In this document: piece by piece, positions 1-8,072 of the stretch
Numbering within the stretch: the first letter of the stretch is position 1
How the letters are laid out: every line of letters begins with the position of its first letter
NCBI GenBank assembly: GCA_021779635.1
Contig: JAJYAH010000133.1
Coordinates: 1 to 12,104, forward strand
DNA: 12,104 bases
Source of the DNA: Pseudomonadota bacterium
Lineage (GTDB): Bacteria; Pseudomonadota; Alphaproteobacteria; Rhizobiales; Xanthobacteraceae
Direction of reading: 5' to 3'
Made by a program: the position numbers and the translations under genes
The notes under the pieces: model-generated
The model's database searches: none
Seen by the model: only the letters and a program-made list of their open reading frames with translations
What the model was told of the DNA's origin: nothing

Positions 1-1
1 T

Positions 2-280
2 GAAAATTCCAACTGCGTCATTGAGCGCTATCGTGCCGCGACCATGTCGCTGGACTATTTCGGCGACCGCATTGTCAACTCGGTTTCCGATACGCTGTCC
101 ATGGTTGCGGGCTTTCTGCTGGCGAGAAAGCTTCCGGTCGCACTTACCGTCATGCTCGCGCTTTCGTTCGAGATTCTGGTCGGGCTTCACATTCGCGACA
201 ATCTCACCCTGAACGTTATCATGCTGATCCATCCCTTTGAGGTGATTCGGCAATGGCAGGCGGGGCCCCCGATCATCTAA
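2..280 (+). CDS. DUF2585 (UPF0314) family membrane protein, 3' end only
   Basis: This is the C-terminal part (92 residues) of a gene that begins before the window; the frame is open from base 2 to the TAA at 278-280. The visible text matches the end of the DUF2585/UPF0314 family as I know it: an ERYR...[15 protein letters not shown] stretch, a hydrophobic segment, then IRDNLTLN and a final [12 protein letters not shown]. The polar NSVSD and RDNLTLN blocks between hydrophobic runs suggest an inner-membrane protein. No function is established for the family. hslU begins 40 bp later on the same strand, so cotranscription is plausible. An internal ATG at 44 exists, but the conserved residues run upstream of it, so it is not the start. 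Confidence 0.8.
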   Translation, partial: ENSNCVIERYRAATMSLDYFGDRIVNSVSDTLSMVAGFLLARKLPVALTVMLALSFEILVGLHIRDNLTLNVIMLIHPFEVIRQWQAGPPII

Positions 281-320
281 GACGCTTGTTTCTCGCAACC
301 TTCCAACCTAGCTAGAGCCC

Positions 321-1622
321 ATGACCGACTTCTCCCCCCGTGAAATCGTATCCGAACTCGACCGCTTCATTGTCGGCCAGGCCGACGCCAAGCGCGCCGT
401 CTCCATCGCGCTGCGTAACCGCTGGCGGCGGCTGCAACTCTCCGGCAGTTTGCGCGAGGAAGTGCTGCCGAAAAATATCCTGATGATCGGACCGACCGGC
501 GTCGGCAAGACCGAAATCGCCCGGCGGCTGGCGAAACTCGCCGGCGCGCCCTTCATCAAGGTCGAAGCCACGAAATTCACCGAGGTCGGCTATGTCGGCC
601 GCGACGTCGAACAGATCATTCGCGATCTCGTCGAGGTCGCGATCGCGCAGACCCGGGAACGCAAGCGCAAGGACGTCCAGGCCCGCGCGCAGCTCGCCGC
701 CGAGGACCGCGTGCTCGATGCCCTGGTCGGCCCCGGTTCCAGTCCCGCGACCCGCGATTCGTTTCGCAAGAAGTTGCGCGCCGGAGAACTTGACGACAAG
801 GAGATCGAGATCGAGACGCAATCGTCGGGCGGAATGCCGATGTTTGAAATTCCCGGCATGCCCGGGGCGCAGATGGGCGCCATCTCGATCGGCGATATCT
901 TCGGCAAAATGGGCGGCCGGACCAAGACCCGCCGCCTCACGGTCGAGGATTCCCACGAGCTATTGGTCAACGAGGAATCCGACAAGCTGCTGGATAGCGA
1001 TAAGCTGGTGCAGGAATCGATCCATGCGGTCGAGAACAACGGCATCGTGTTTCTGGACGAGATCGACAAGATTTGCGTGCGCGATGGCCGCAGCGGCGGT
1101 GACGTCTCGCGCGAAGGTGTTCAGCGCGACCTCTTGCCGCTGATCGAAGGCACCACCGTATCGACCAAGCACGGCGCGGTGAAAACCGACCACATCCTGT
1201 TCATCGCGTCCGGCGCATTTCATATTGCCAAGCCGTCCGACCTGTTGCCGGAGTTGCAGGGCCGGTTGCCGATCCGCGTCGAACTGGAAGCACTGACGCG
1301 TGACGACATGCGCCGCATCCTGACCGAACCTGAAGCATCGCTGATCAAGCAATATATCGCGTTGATGCAGACCGAGGGCGTGACGCTCGACATCACCCCG
1401 GAGGCGATCGACGCGCTCGCCGACGTCGCGGTAGCCGTCAACTCGTCGGTCGAGAATATCGGCGCGCGGCGGCTGCAAACCGTGATGGAGCGCGTGCTCG
1501 ACGAGATTTCGTTCGTAGCCCCGGATCGCAATGGCGAGACCATCCGGATCGACGCCGCCTATGTGCAGAAGCACGTCGGCGATCTCGCCAAGAACGCGGA
1601 TTTGAGCCGGTTTATCCTGTAG
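321..1622 (+). CDS. hslU: ATP-dependent protease ATPase subunit HslU (ClpY)
   Basis: AAA+ unfoldase that caps the HslV peptidase and feeds it unfolded substrates in the cytoplasm. The 433 residues are close to the E. coli length of 443. Visible features: N-terminal [14 protein letters not shown]; Walker A GPTGVGKT (57-64); the GYVG pore loop (90-93); the HslU-specific I-domain insertion (about 105-230, charged, with a Gly/Met-rich patch); Walker [11 protein letters not shown] (241-250); sensor-1 region FIASGAFH (294-301); an arginine-finger region [12 protein letters not shown] (311-322); sensor-2 GARR (381-384); and the C-terminal DLSRFIL that docks into HslV. The ATG at 321 gives the standard N-terminus, although its ribosome site is weak. 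hslV is not in the window and may lie upstream of the DUF2585 gene. Confidence 0.97.
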   Translation: MTDFSPREIVSELDRFIVGQADAKRAVSIALRNRWRRLQLSGSLREEVLPKNILMIGPTGVGKTEIARRLAKLAGAPFIKVEATKFTEVGYVGRDVEQIIRDLVEVAIAQTRERKRKDVQARAQLAAEDRVLDALVGPGSSPATRDSFRKKLRAGELDDKEIEIETQSSGGMPMFEIPGMPGAQMGAISIGDIFGKMGGRTKTRRLTVEDSHELLVNEESDKLLDSDKLVQESIHAVENNGIVFLDEIDKICVRDGRSGGDVSREGVQRDLLPLIEGTTVSTKHGAVKTDHILFIASGAFHIAKPSDLLPELQGRLPIRVELEALTRDDMRRILTEPEASLIKQYIALMQTEGVTLDITPEAIDALADVAVAVNSSVENIGARRLQTVMERVLDEISFVAPDRNGETIRIDAAYVQKHVGDLAKNADLSRFIL

Positions 1623-1715
1623 CTCTGGACGCGTCGAGAATAATTGCGCGTTGCGCATCGCGCGACCGCCATGTGATAGTCGGCAGCTGGCTTTGCCGCT
1701 ATTTCCGGGTGCCGA

Positions 1716-2840
1716 ATGAATCTGCGTATGCGGGAAAACCCCTGGCGCCTGATGCTTGCCGTCAATGCCGCCGTCCTGATCGGGGTTTTTCTCTACAAGA
1801 TCACCCGCGAGCCCTACGTCCCCTACATCCATCTATTGGTGGACTACCATTTCGGCTTTACCAAACGCGCCCTGATCGGCGCGGTGGTATCGCTGTTCTT
1901 TGCCAAGATCCCGGTGTGGCTGGTGTTCGCGCTCGCCGGCGGCGTCTGGCTGGTCACGCTGGCTCTGTTCGCCGAGCTGTTTCGGCGGACCTTCGGTTTC
2001 GACGACCGGCACCTGCCGCTGTTTGTCTTCATGGCCGGCTCGCCGTTCTTTCTGAAGAACTTCATGCACACGCTGGGGCATTTCGATATCTACGGCTGCG
2101 CGGTCGCGCTTTGCCTGCTGCTGGTGCCGGCGCGATCCGTTGCCTTCGTGTTGCTCGCCGCCTTGGCCTCGGCGATCCTCGTTCTGATCCATCACATTCA
2201 TGTATTGATGTATGTGCCGACCATCGCGGTCATCGTGGTGCTGCGTTATTATCTGGCGCAGGGTTTCAGCCAGCAGAATGTCCTGATCGGAACGGCGTCG
2301 ATCGCCGGGATCGGCGTTCTATTCCTGGCCGCGCAGTTCTACGGAACGATGGCGGTCCCGGAAGCGGAGTTTGTCCACTACCTGCAAGGCCGCATGGCCG
2401 ATCCATCGCGGACCGAACTCTTGAGTTTCAGTTACATCTGGTATCAGCCGCTGCTTAAGGAAATCCACGATACCTGGCAGCGCATGCCCTCCAACCTGCT
2501 CGGCATTCCGGTGTTCGCGCTGCTGATCTGGCTGCATGTCCCGCTCTGGCGATATTTGGCGGACCTGATCCGATCGCTGTCCGATCCATTTCACCGCCGC
2601 GTCGTCATCGCGGGCATTGTCGCCATAAGCACCGGCTATCTGGTTATCTTTGGGATGGTGTTCGATTATTCGCGATGGATATCGAACTGGGCGGTCTGCA
2701 TGTTCCTGATCCTGTATGCGGTCAAGGCGCTGCCCGCCACGCAGGCTGTGTCGCCGGTTTCAGCGGCCGATAAAAAGACCGCGGTTCTCGGCTGGATCGT
2801 CACCCTCATCCCGCGCGTCGGAATCGTGAGGCCGTTCTGA
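1716..2840 (+). CDS. Polytopic membrane protein of unknown function
   Basis: I do not recognise a named family. The 374-residue product has roughly nine to eleven hydrophobic segments (for example about 11-27, 65-87, 123-158, 162-180, 189-209, 260-275, 294-313, 322-339). Polar residues sit at segment edges: VDYHFGFTKRALIG (42-55), LGHFDIYG (120-127), HHIHVLMYVP (159-168) and FDYSRWISNW (316-325). Charged residues embedded in a many-pass protein suggest an enzyme or transporter; the layout is loosely reminiscent of uncharacterised GT-C-like or EpsG-like membrane proteins, but that is a guess. The ATG at 1716 is first in frame after a stop at 1677; an ATG at 1728 is an alternative. It starts 93 bp after hslU and ends 21 bp before the converging smr gene. 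Confidence 0.8.
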   Translation: MNLRMRENPWRLMLAVNAAVLIGVFLYKITREPYVPYIHLLVDYHFGFTKRALIGAVVSLFFAKIPVWLVFALAGGVWLVTLALFAELFRRTFGFDDRHLPLFVFMAGSPFFLKNFMHTLGHFDIYGCAVALCLLLVPARSVAFVLLAALASAILVLIHHIHVLMYVPTIAVIVVLRYYLAQGFSQQNVLIGTASIAGIGVLFLAAQFYGTMAVPEAEFVHYLQGRMADPSRTELLSFSYIWYQPLLKEIHDTWQRMPSNLLGIPVFALLIWLHVPLWRYLADLIRSLSDPFHRRVVIAGIVAISTGYLVIFGMVFDYSRWISNWAVCMFLILYAVKALPATQAVSPVSAADKKTAVLGWIVTLIPRVGIVRPF

Positions 2841-2861
2841 TCTTTTGTTCAGGCGCACGTC

Positions 2862-3470
2862 TCAGATCCGCGACCGCCTGATGCGCACATACAGCGCACC
2901 CTCGCCGCCATGACCGATATGGGCTTCCTCGAACCCGACCACCAGCGAGCGGAATTCCGGCAGGCCCAGCCATTGCGGCACCTGGCGGCGCAACACCCCG
3001 CGTTCGGATTCAACTCCCATTTTGCCTTTACCGGTGATGACGAGCACAAATGTCAGGCCCTCGCCATGGGCGCGTTGCAAAAATCCGAACAGCGCGCGAT
3101 GGGCGCGCGTCTGCGTCAAGCCATGCAGGTCGAGCCGCGCATCGATCTGCTTCCGCCCCCGTGAGAGCTGCGCGCGCTCGCGGCGTCCAAGCGGCGCCAG
3201 CGGCGGCGGGGCTGACGCCGGCTCGGGCTTGGCGGCGCGTGTCATTTGGGCGGGCGAAAGCGGTCTAGGCGGTGCGACAGGTCTCACCGCATCCGTTTCC
3301 GCATCCGGCAAAGCTGCCTGCGCTCTGGCGGCGCGAGGCTTCTTGCGCAGCGGTTTGATCTGTTTGGCGACACTCTCCCACAAGGCGTGCTCTTCCTCGC
3401 TGAGCGCGCGCTTGCGCCGCGACGATGACGCCGGCAATTCGGAAAGCGTGGGGGACGGCTGGCGTTTCAT
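2862..3470 (-). CDS. Smr-domain protein (MutS2 C-terminal-type nuclease domain)
   Basis: The 202-residue product has a basic, Pro/Ala-rich, probably disordered N-terminal half (1-105) and a C-terminal Smr domain (about 110-202). The domain shows the hallmark LDLHGLT (113-119), the VITGKGK loop (144-150) and HGGEGALYVRIRR (187-199). Smr domains bind or nick nucleic acid; in other bacteria stand-alone versions act on RNA or collided ribosomes, but the substrate here is unknown. Its ATG overlaps the mltA stop as ATGA (3467-3470), pointing to translational coupling at the end of the tim44-mltA-smr set. The 3' end lies 21 bp from the converging membrane-protein gene, leaving little room for a separate terminator. 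Confidence 0.92.
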   Translation of the reverse strand: MKRQPSPTLSELPASSSRRKRALSEEEHALWESVAKQIKPLRKKPRAARAQAALPDAETDAVRPVAPPRPLSPAQMTRAAKPEPASAPPPLAPLGRRERAQLSRGRKQIDARLDLHGLTQTRAHRALFGFLQRAHGEGLTFVLVITGKGKMGVESERGVLRRQVPQWLGLPEFRSLVVGFEEAHIGHGGEGALYVRIRRSRI

Positions 3471-5014
3471 CGACTGCGGCGATACCGATGATGATAATAA
3501 TAGTGATAACGGTAGCGGCGTCCGCTTCGGCTGGGCTGGATGTTCGGCCGGGCTTCCGGCAGCGGTACGGCGGCCGCCGCTGTCGTCGAAGCCTGCGCGG
3601 CGGTTGCGGCTGTGGCGGGCGTTGCGTTCTTCGCAGGTTCCGCGGCGCCGCCAGCGTTCTTTGCATCAACTTGCGGAAACAGCTTTGCGATTTTCTCAGA
3701 GGGCCGCGGATCCGGCAACGGCATATTGCGGCCGCGAGCGACCGGATCGAGGCTCTTCGGCACCAGAATGATGAAGCGCGCATTGTTCCGCAGACGGCCC
3801 GATACCCGTCCGGCGTCGGCGCCGGCACCGAAATAAATATCGGCGCGTGCCGGACCGACGATCGCCGACCCGGTGTCCTGCGCCACCATCAAGCGGCGAA
3901 ACGGCGTCTTCGATTGCGCGGACTCGATCGGCAGTTCGCCCTCGATAAAAAACGGCGTGCCGTAGGCATGCAGCGCCTTGTCGACCGCGATGGACCGGCC
4001 CGGCGTCAGCGGAACGCCTTGTGCGCCCACCGCTTCATCCTTGTCGGAGAGCTGCACTTCGCGAAAGAATACATAGGACCGGTTTTGCCGCCGCAATTCC
4101 TTGGCGCCATCGGGATTCTGATCCATCCATTCCCTGATCCGCTGCATCGACATCTGCTCTTTCGGGATGATGCCGCGATCGATCAGGATGCGGCCGACCG
4201 CCGTATAGGGATAACCATTATGCGCATCGTAATTGATGCGGATGGTCGAGCCATCCTCGAGGCGGACCCGCGCCGAACCCTGGATTTGCGCGAACAGCAG
4301 ATCGGTCTGGCTTTTAAGCCAGCAGATTTCGAGGCCGCGGCCGGCGATCGCGCCGTCTTCGATTTCGCCGCGATCATAATAGGGCACGAGCTTGCGCCGA
4401 CCGATCTTGCGAAACACCTCGCCCTTGTTGGGCAAGCCGCTGTCGCTTTGCTTCTTGCCGCGGACGAACAGATTCGACGGACGGCGATAGACCGGCACGG
4501 TATAGACGTCGGTCGGCGTCCGGGATCCGTCGAGGATGGGTTCGTAATAGCCGGTGACGAAGCCCTCGCCCTCCCCGAGCCGCGATATCCGCAAGGGGAG
4601 AAAATTTTCCTCGAAGAAAGCCCGTGCCTTGGCGGTGTCGGAAATGTCAGCAACCTTGGCCGCGCGGCAGGGATCGCGCAACGAGCTGCCCAAAGCCTTC
4701 GGATCGGCGGGCGGCGTTAGTTGGGCCGATATCGACTGGCAGCTGGCGCGAAACGCCTTGTACGCCTGCAGATGATCGTCCTCGTTCCAGCCTGCAATGT
4801 CGGCCCACGCGATCGGGGCATACTGGCTGCCGCTGATCTCAAGCGGCAAGGGCAGCCGGGGATATGGGATCATGCGAGATGAAGATAGCGGCCTGGAACG
4901 CGCGTGACGCGCAGCAAACGCCACCAGCGGAGCCAGCGACAAGACGGCAGCGATCACGCAAACCGCAGCGACGTAGGGCTTGCCGCGTGCGTCAGTGAGC
5001 GCTTCCCGTGCCAA
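3467..5014 (-). CDS. mltA: MltA-type membrane-bound lytic murein transglycosylase
   Basis: Peptidoglycan lytic transglycosylase, cleaving the MurNAc-GlcNAc bond to form 1,6-anhydroMurNAc. From the chosen start the product is 515 residues, against 365 in E. coli MltA. A hydrophobic segment at 15-35 should act as signal peptide or anchor. The MltA domain includes GEGFVTGYYEP (149-159), and the 3D domain carries AVDKALHAYGTP (343-354), VAQDTGSAIVG (377-387) and ARADIYFGAGADAG (389-402); Asp392 is the likely catalytic acid by analogy. An Ala/Pro-rich linker leads to a Tyr/His/Arg-rich tail. The start is uncertain: the frame is open to 5152, inside tim44. TTG at 5014 has GGAAG 4 nt upstream and preserves the signal segment. 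GTG at 4957 and ATG at 4873 are alternatives; the ATG would lose the signal. Confidence 0.88.
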   Translation of the reverse strand: MAREALTDARGKPYVAAVCVIAAVLSLAPLVAFAARHARSRPLSSSRMIPYPRLPLPLEISGSQYAPIAWADIAGWNEDDHLQAYKAFRASCQSISAQLTPPADPKALGSSLRDPCRAAKVADISDTAKARAFFEENFLPLRISRLGEGEGFVTGYYEPILDGSRTPTDVYTVPVYRRPSNLFVRGKKQSDSGLPNKGEVFRKIGRRKLVPYYDRGEIEDGAIAGRGLEICWLKSQTDLLFAQIQGSARVRLEDGSTIRINYDAHNGYPYTAVGRILIDRGIIPKEQMSMQRIREWMDQNPDGAKELRRQNRSYVFFREVQLSDKDEAVGAQGVPLTPGRSIAVDKALHAYGTPFFIEGELPIESAQSKTPFRRLMVAQDTGSAIVGPARADIYFGAGADAGRVSGRLRNNARFIILVPKSLDPVARGRNMPLPDPRPSEKIAKLFPQVDAKNAGGAAEPAKNATPATAATAAQASTTAAAAVPLPEARPNIQPSRSGRRYRYHYYYHHRYRRSR

Positions 5015-5696
5015 CCAACTTCCAGTTCGGATCGCGTGACGTAACGTCGCGGGCAAATGTCCAAACATCGGTGATATCGCTGACCTTATCCGGATTCCCG
5101 TCGACGATGGTGCCGGCCTTGTCGCGGGTAACCGAAACCATCTGCGATACAAACCGGACGGTCAGCTGCGCCGCCCGGTCCCGCGTTTCGGCACCCACCA
5201 GTTCGGCCTTGTCGACCGAGACGAAGCGCGTCTCGGTCTTTTGCTCGTGCTTCTCGCGATCCTTGATCACGGCCTCGAAGCTCTCATAGACCTCGGACGA
5301 CAGCAAATCTCTCAGCGCACGGCGATCGCCATTGGCGAAGGCCAGCACGATCATTTCATAGGCGCTGCGGGCGCCGCTGAGGAAATGGCGCGGATCAAAC
5401 GACGAATCCAGCGCTGCGATGGCGTCAAGTCCCTGAGCCAGCGGCGTGCCGGGCTCGGCAAGACCCTTCCAGCGATCGGTCGGCGGAGCCGCATCTGCCG
5501 TGGGTGCCAGCGGCGCCTGATCGATCACCGCGCCCGGCATTGGAACCACGTTATTGTCCTGTGCTCCCTGCACCACGTTGCGCGCCGGGCGATCGTAAGG
5601 CGGCCGCTCGCTCCCGGTGCGCTGACCGAGTACACTGCGCAGACGCAGGAAGATGAAGACCGCCAGCGCCAGGAAGATGATGGTGTAAATATCCAC
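4992..5696 (-). CDS. timA: Tim44/TimA-like inner-membrane adaptor protein
   Basis: A 234-residue protein with an N-terminal membrane anchor (about 4-20, DIYTIIFLALAVFIFLRLR), a proline-rich linker (30-85) and a C-terminal Tim44-like domain (about 90-232) including FLSGARSAYEMIVLAFANGD and DVWTFARDVTSRDPNWKLVGT. Bacterial Tim44 homologues are alphaproteobacterial relatives of the mitochondrial import-motor adaptor; a role as membrane adaptor is inferred from the family. I chose the GTG at 5696 because it gives the usual VDIYTIIF N-terminus directly before the anchor; a longer frame to 5753 adds an Arg/His-rich lead that does not look native. The 3' end overlaps mltA by about 23 bp. A Tim44 gene beside secB and dnaQ also occurs next to the Caulobacter origin block. 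Confidence 0.9.
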   Translation of the reverse strand: MDIYTIIFLALAVFIFLRLRSVLGQRTGSERPPYDRPARNVVQGAQDNNVVPMPGAVIDQAPLAPTADAAPPTDRWKGLAEPGTPLAQGLDAIAALDSSFDPRHFLSGARSAYEMIVLAFANGDRRALRDLLSSEVYESFEAVIKDREKHEQKTETRFVSVDKAELVGAETRDRAAQLTVRFVSQMVSVTRDKAGTIVDGNPDKVSDITDVWTFARDVTSRDPNWKLVGTGSAH

Positions 5697-6076
5697 GTCG
5701 TATTCGCTTTCTGGTCTGCGCCGGCAATGAGTCCGGCGGTAGAACGCTCCCATCGGGAACGGCGGAGATTACCTCATGGATGGGTCAGCTGCATGTAGGC
5801 ACGAAACTTTGCCTGACCAATGGCGCGCTTTGGCATGAAAGGCCGTGCCCGTGGAAATAGGCCAAGCCAAGGCTCTCACCTGTTTGCGGCGTGCGAATTG
5901 TAGCGCGTTTTGGCTGCAAGGGGAAACCCGATAATGCCCGGAAATCGCGCATATTCAACAATTTAGGGTCCGCCCTCAATGGCAGCCTGGCGCGTGCGTT
6001 CCGGATCGATCGGCCCCCGATGCCAGAAACCGCGGCCCGGCCGTCGGCGCACGATTGTCGTCCTTGTGGAATGAGG

Positions 6077-6102
6077 CGGGGCTATGATAGCCACTCGCCC
6101 CG
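6077..6102. promoter_or_regulatory. Dyad element upstream of secB, possible operator
   Basis: GGCTATGATAGCC (6080-6092) is a perfect 6-bp dyad around one central base. It contains TATGAT (6083-6088), one base from the sigma-70 -10 consensus. It is embedded in a larger, competing inverted repeat, CGGGGC (6077-6082) with GCCCCG (6097-6102). No good -35 lies 16-18 bp upstream: TTGTGG at 6064 is too close and TTGTCG at 6055 too far. So the element is either a poorly matched promoter or a regulator site. It lies about 90 bp before secB. Confidence 0.35.
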
Positions 6103-6166
6103 ACACAGGCATTTTCGCACCTCACGAGCGTATTCGGGCGCAAAACCGGTCCACGCTCGGCGTTCC

Positions 6167-6171
6167 AGGAG
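6167..6171 (+). promoter_or_regulatory. Ribosome binding site fixing the secB start
   Basis: AGGAG lies 7 nt before the ATG at 6179. This decides the secB start: the frame stays open upstream to 5891, but the extra 96 residues are of implausible composition and have no such site. Confidence 0.8.
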
Positions 6172-6178
6172 AGATTTC

Positions 6179-6670
6179 ATGACAAACGGCAACGGCGCGC
6201 CTCCCGAGGCGGCCCTTCCTCCCCAATTGAACGTGCTGGCGCAATATACCAAGGACCTTTCGTTCGAAAATCCGAACGCCCCGAGCTCGCTTGCGCCGCA
6301 ACCGCAGCAACCATCGATCAATATCCAGATCAATGTCAGTGCGAACAATATTGCCGAAAACGAGTTCGAAGTGACGCTTCTGGTCGAAGGCAAGGCGGAA
6401 AACAGCGGCAAGGTGATGTTCAGCTTCGATCTCGCCTACGCCGGTGTGTTCCGCATCTTGAACGTACCGAAGGAAAACCTTCATCCGCTGGTCATGATCG
6501 AATGCCCGCGGCTATTGTTCCCGTTCGCCCGCGAAATCATCGCGACCTCGGTTCGTGACGGCGGTTTCCCGCCATTGATGCTCGATCCGGTCGATTTTGT
6601 CGGTTTGTATCGCCAAAATATGGAACGGCAGGCTGCCGCCGCACAGGCCGCGCAGATTAAACCGAGCTAA
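6179..6670 (+). CDS. secB: Protein-export chaperone SecB
   Basis: Tetrameric cytoplasmic chaperone that keeps preproteins unfolded and delivers them to SecA. The 163 residues match the family length (E. coli 155). Visible family features: [16 protein letters not shown] (18-32), the beta-rich core [25 protein letters not shown] (47-71), the aromatic and acidic patch DLAYAGVF (84-91), [16 protein letters not shown] (107-122) and [12 protein letters not shown] (129-140), followed by a Gln/Ala-rich tail. The Pro/Gln-rich insertion near 34-45 is typical of alphaproteobacterial SecB. It converges on dnaQ, 80 bp away. Its association with dnaQ, coaE, maf and ppsR matches the conserved block near the Caulobacter origin. 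Confidence 0.97.
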   Translation: MTNGNGAPPEAALPPQLNVLAQYTKDLSFENPNAPSSLAPQPQQPSINIQINVSANNIAENEFEVTLLVEGKAENSGKVMFSFDLAYAGVFRILNVPKENLHPLVMIECPRLLFPFAREIIATSVRDGGFPPLMLDPVDFVGLYRQNMERQAAAAQAAQIKPS

Positions 6671-6724
6671 GCGCCTCGCGTTCGCTTAAGACGTCATCTC
6701 TCCTCAGGCAGATCAGAGGACGCA

Positions 6725-6739
6725 TGCGGCCTTGCCGCA
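6725..6739. terminator. Small perfect hairpin between convergent secB and dnaQ
   Basis: TGCGGC-CTT-GCCGCA forms a 6-bp GC-rich stem with a 3-nt loop, 12 bp past the dnaQ stop and 55 bp past the secB stop. Neither strand has a T tract after it, so it is not a classical intrinsic terminator. It may stabilise 3' ends or assist Rho-dependent termination. A weaker 5-bp stem, TCCTC...GAGGA, lies just before it. Confidence 0.35.
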
Positions 6740-6750
6740 AGCCAGACTGC

Positions 6751-7446
6751 TCAGGCGTTCAGGAAATCGTTCCAGATCGCCTTGTCGCCCAGAGTGGCGA
6801 CAAAGTCCCGATGCGCCAGGCGATCGGCCTCGGTGATTCGCGGCGCAAGCGGCAGCAGACGTTGCCGCCGCGGCAGGTCGCCATGTCCGCCGGCGCGGCT
6901 ATCGCGGGCTTCGCTCGCCAGGATCAATTGCGACTGCCGGGCACCGATCAGGTCGATGTAGACTTCTGCCAGGAGCTCGGCGTCGAGCAGGGCGCCGTGC
7001 TTGGTGCGGCGGGAATTATCGATCGCATAGCGCGAGCAGAGATCGTCGAGACGGTTCGACACGCCCGGATGCTTGCGCCGCGCCAGCAGCAGCGTGTCGA
7101 CCAGCCGGTCGCGCGGAATTGCCGGCCGATTGACGCGGTCGAGCTCGGCATTGATGAAACCGATATCGAATGACGCGTTGTGGATCACCAGCGGGGCGTC
7201 GGCGATGAACTCCAGAAATTCCTCGACCACTTCATCGAACAACGGCTTGTCAGCCAGGAATTCGCTGGAAAGACCATGCACGGCGAAGGCTTCGGCCGGC
7301 ATGTCGCGCTCGGGATTGAGATGCCGGTGAAAGGTCAGGCCGGTCGGCATGCGATTGAAAATCTCGACACAACCGATTTCGACCAGCCGGTCGCCGCGCA
7401 ACGGGTCAAGGCCGGTGGTTTCGGTATCGAGAACAATTTCGCGCAT
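6751..7446 (-). CDS. dnaQ: DNA polymerase III epsilon subunit, 3'-5' proofreading exonuclease
   Basis: Proofreading exonuclease of the replicase core. The 231 residues compare with 243 in E. coli. The DEDDh motifs are complete: Exo I DTETTGLDP with Asp7 and Glu9, Exo II HNASFDIGF with Asp94, and Exo III KHGALLDAELLAEVY with His150 and Asp155. The C-terminal tail (about 180-231) should include the part that contacts the polymerase alpha subunit. I chose the ATG at 7446 because MREIVLDTETTG is the standard N-terminus. A TTG at 7476 would overlap the coaE stop as TTGA and add ten residues ([10 protein letters not shown]); it cannot be excluded. The gap to coaE is 26 bp, so the two are almost certainly cotranscribed. 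Confidence 0.97.
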   Translation of the reverse strand: MREIVLDTETTGLDPLRGDRLVEIGCVEIFNRMPTGLTFHRHLNPERDMPAEAFAVHGLSSEFLADKPLFDEVVEEFLEFIADAPLVIHNASFDIGFINAELDRVNRPAIPRDRLVDTLLLARRKHPGVSNRLDDLCSRYAIDNSRRTKHGALLDAELLAEVYIDLIGARQSQLILASEARDSRAGGHGDLPRRQRLLPLAPRITEADRLAHRDFVATLGDKAIWNDFLNA

Positions 7447-7472
7447 GACGACAAACCGCAAAAAGCAGCGAA

Positions 7473-8072
7473 TCAAGATCGCCGTTGCGGCATCTTAACA
7501 ACCTCGGCCAGAATGTCCCTGATTCGTGCGCGCACGGGATCAAGACCGTGCGAGGTATCCACCACGAAATCCGCGCGTCGGCGCTTTTCGGCGTCTGGCA
7601 ACTGTCGCGCCAGGATGGCCTCGAGGGTCTCGGCGGTCATGTTGCCGCGCGCCAGGATTCGCTCACGCTGGACCTCCGGCGCCGTCGTCACCACGACCAC
7701 CGCATCGACGCGCTTCTCGCCGCCGGTCTCGAACAGCAGCGGCACATCCATGACCGCGACGGCCGCGCCGGCTTGCTCGGCGTCATCAAGGAATTTTTGG
7801 TGGTAGCTCCGCAACATCGGATGGACGATCTGCTCCAGCCGTTGCATCGCGGCTGGATCATGCACCACCTTCGCCGACAGCTTGGCCCGATCGACCTTGC
7901 CGTCGGAAGTCGTGCCTGGAAACGCCGCCTCGATGGCCGGCACCGCCTCGCCTTGGTAGATCATGTGAACGGTCGCATCGGCATCGTAAACCGGGACACC
8001 CGCCTCCGCGAACAACTTCGCGGTGGTTGATTTTCCCATCCCGATCGAGCCGGTCAGCCCGAGAATCATCAT
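7473..8072 (-). CDS. coaE: Dephospho-CoA kinase
   Basis: Last step of coenzyme A synthesis: ATP-dependent phosphorylation of the 3'-hydroxyl of dephospho-CoA. The 199 residues are of normal length. The P-loop [12 protein letters not shown] (5-16) is followed by [15 protein letters not shown] (26-40), with the conserved DAD of the family, and then by [13 protein letters not shown], the VMDVPLLFE core, the [18 protein letters not shown] strand and lid region, and RADFVVDTS. Two consecutive ATG codons (8072 and 8069) are possible starts. The upstream in-frame stop TAG abuts the first, and a duplicated copy of the ATGATGAT start region lies just before it. The gene sits in the ppsR-maf-coaE-dnaQ block, without the aroE found between maf and coaE in Caulobacter. 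Confidence 0.96.
   Translation of the reverse strand: MMILGLTGSIGMGKSTTAKLFAEAGVPVYDADATVHMIYQGEAVPAIEAAFPGTTSDGKVDRAKLSAKVVHDPAAMQRLEQIVHPMLRSYHQKFLDDAEQAGAAVAVMDVPLLFETGGEKRVDAVVVVTTAPEVQRERILARGNMTAETLEAILARQLPDAEKRRRADFVVDTSHGLDPVRARIRDILAEVVKMPQRRS

Larger units (their letters stand above)
5697..6178. other. Gene-free region between divergent timA and secB
   Basis: This 482-bp stretch holds no ORF that looks like a protein; the candidates are short and of odd composition. It must carry the promoters for timA-mltA-smr (minus) and secB (plus). I see several dyads. A 6-bp hairpin, CGCCGG-N8-CCGGCG (5719-5738), lies in the probable timA leader. A longer arrangement, GGTCAG...CTGACC (about 5783-5818), has AGGCA-N8-TGCCT nested inside. 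A palindrome lies at 6080-6092. No convincing -35/-10 pair was found. An fxsA gene, which I associate with this position in some relatives, is not visible. Confidence 0.6.

Noticed and set aside
1645..1657. Hairpin TGCGC-GTT-GCGCA after hslU as a terminator
   Set aside because: The stem is only 5 bp and no T tract follows; the motif is common in GC-rich spacer DNA.
960..1832. 290-codon minus-strand frame opposite hslU
   Set aside because: HslU is unmistakable on the plus strand; the reverse frame shows no domain.
1673..2458. 261-codon plus-strand frame overlapping the membrane protein
   Set aside because: It is out of phase with the 374-residue frame; its translation is Arg/Pro/Ala-rich without membrane segments, whereas the 1716-2840 frame gives a coherent polytopic protein.
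3425..4720. 431-codon plus-strand frame opposite mltA
   Set aside because: It runs antisense to the well-supported MltA reading with its GYYEP and 3D-domain motifs; its own translation is Arg/Asp-rich with no recognisable domain, as expected for a shadow in GC-rich DNA.
5785..5979. 64-codon minus-strand ORF in the timA-secB gap, or an fxsA gene there
   Set aside because: The translation lacks membrane segments or any family resemblance, and the gap is too short and hydrophilic in all frames for FxsA.
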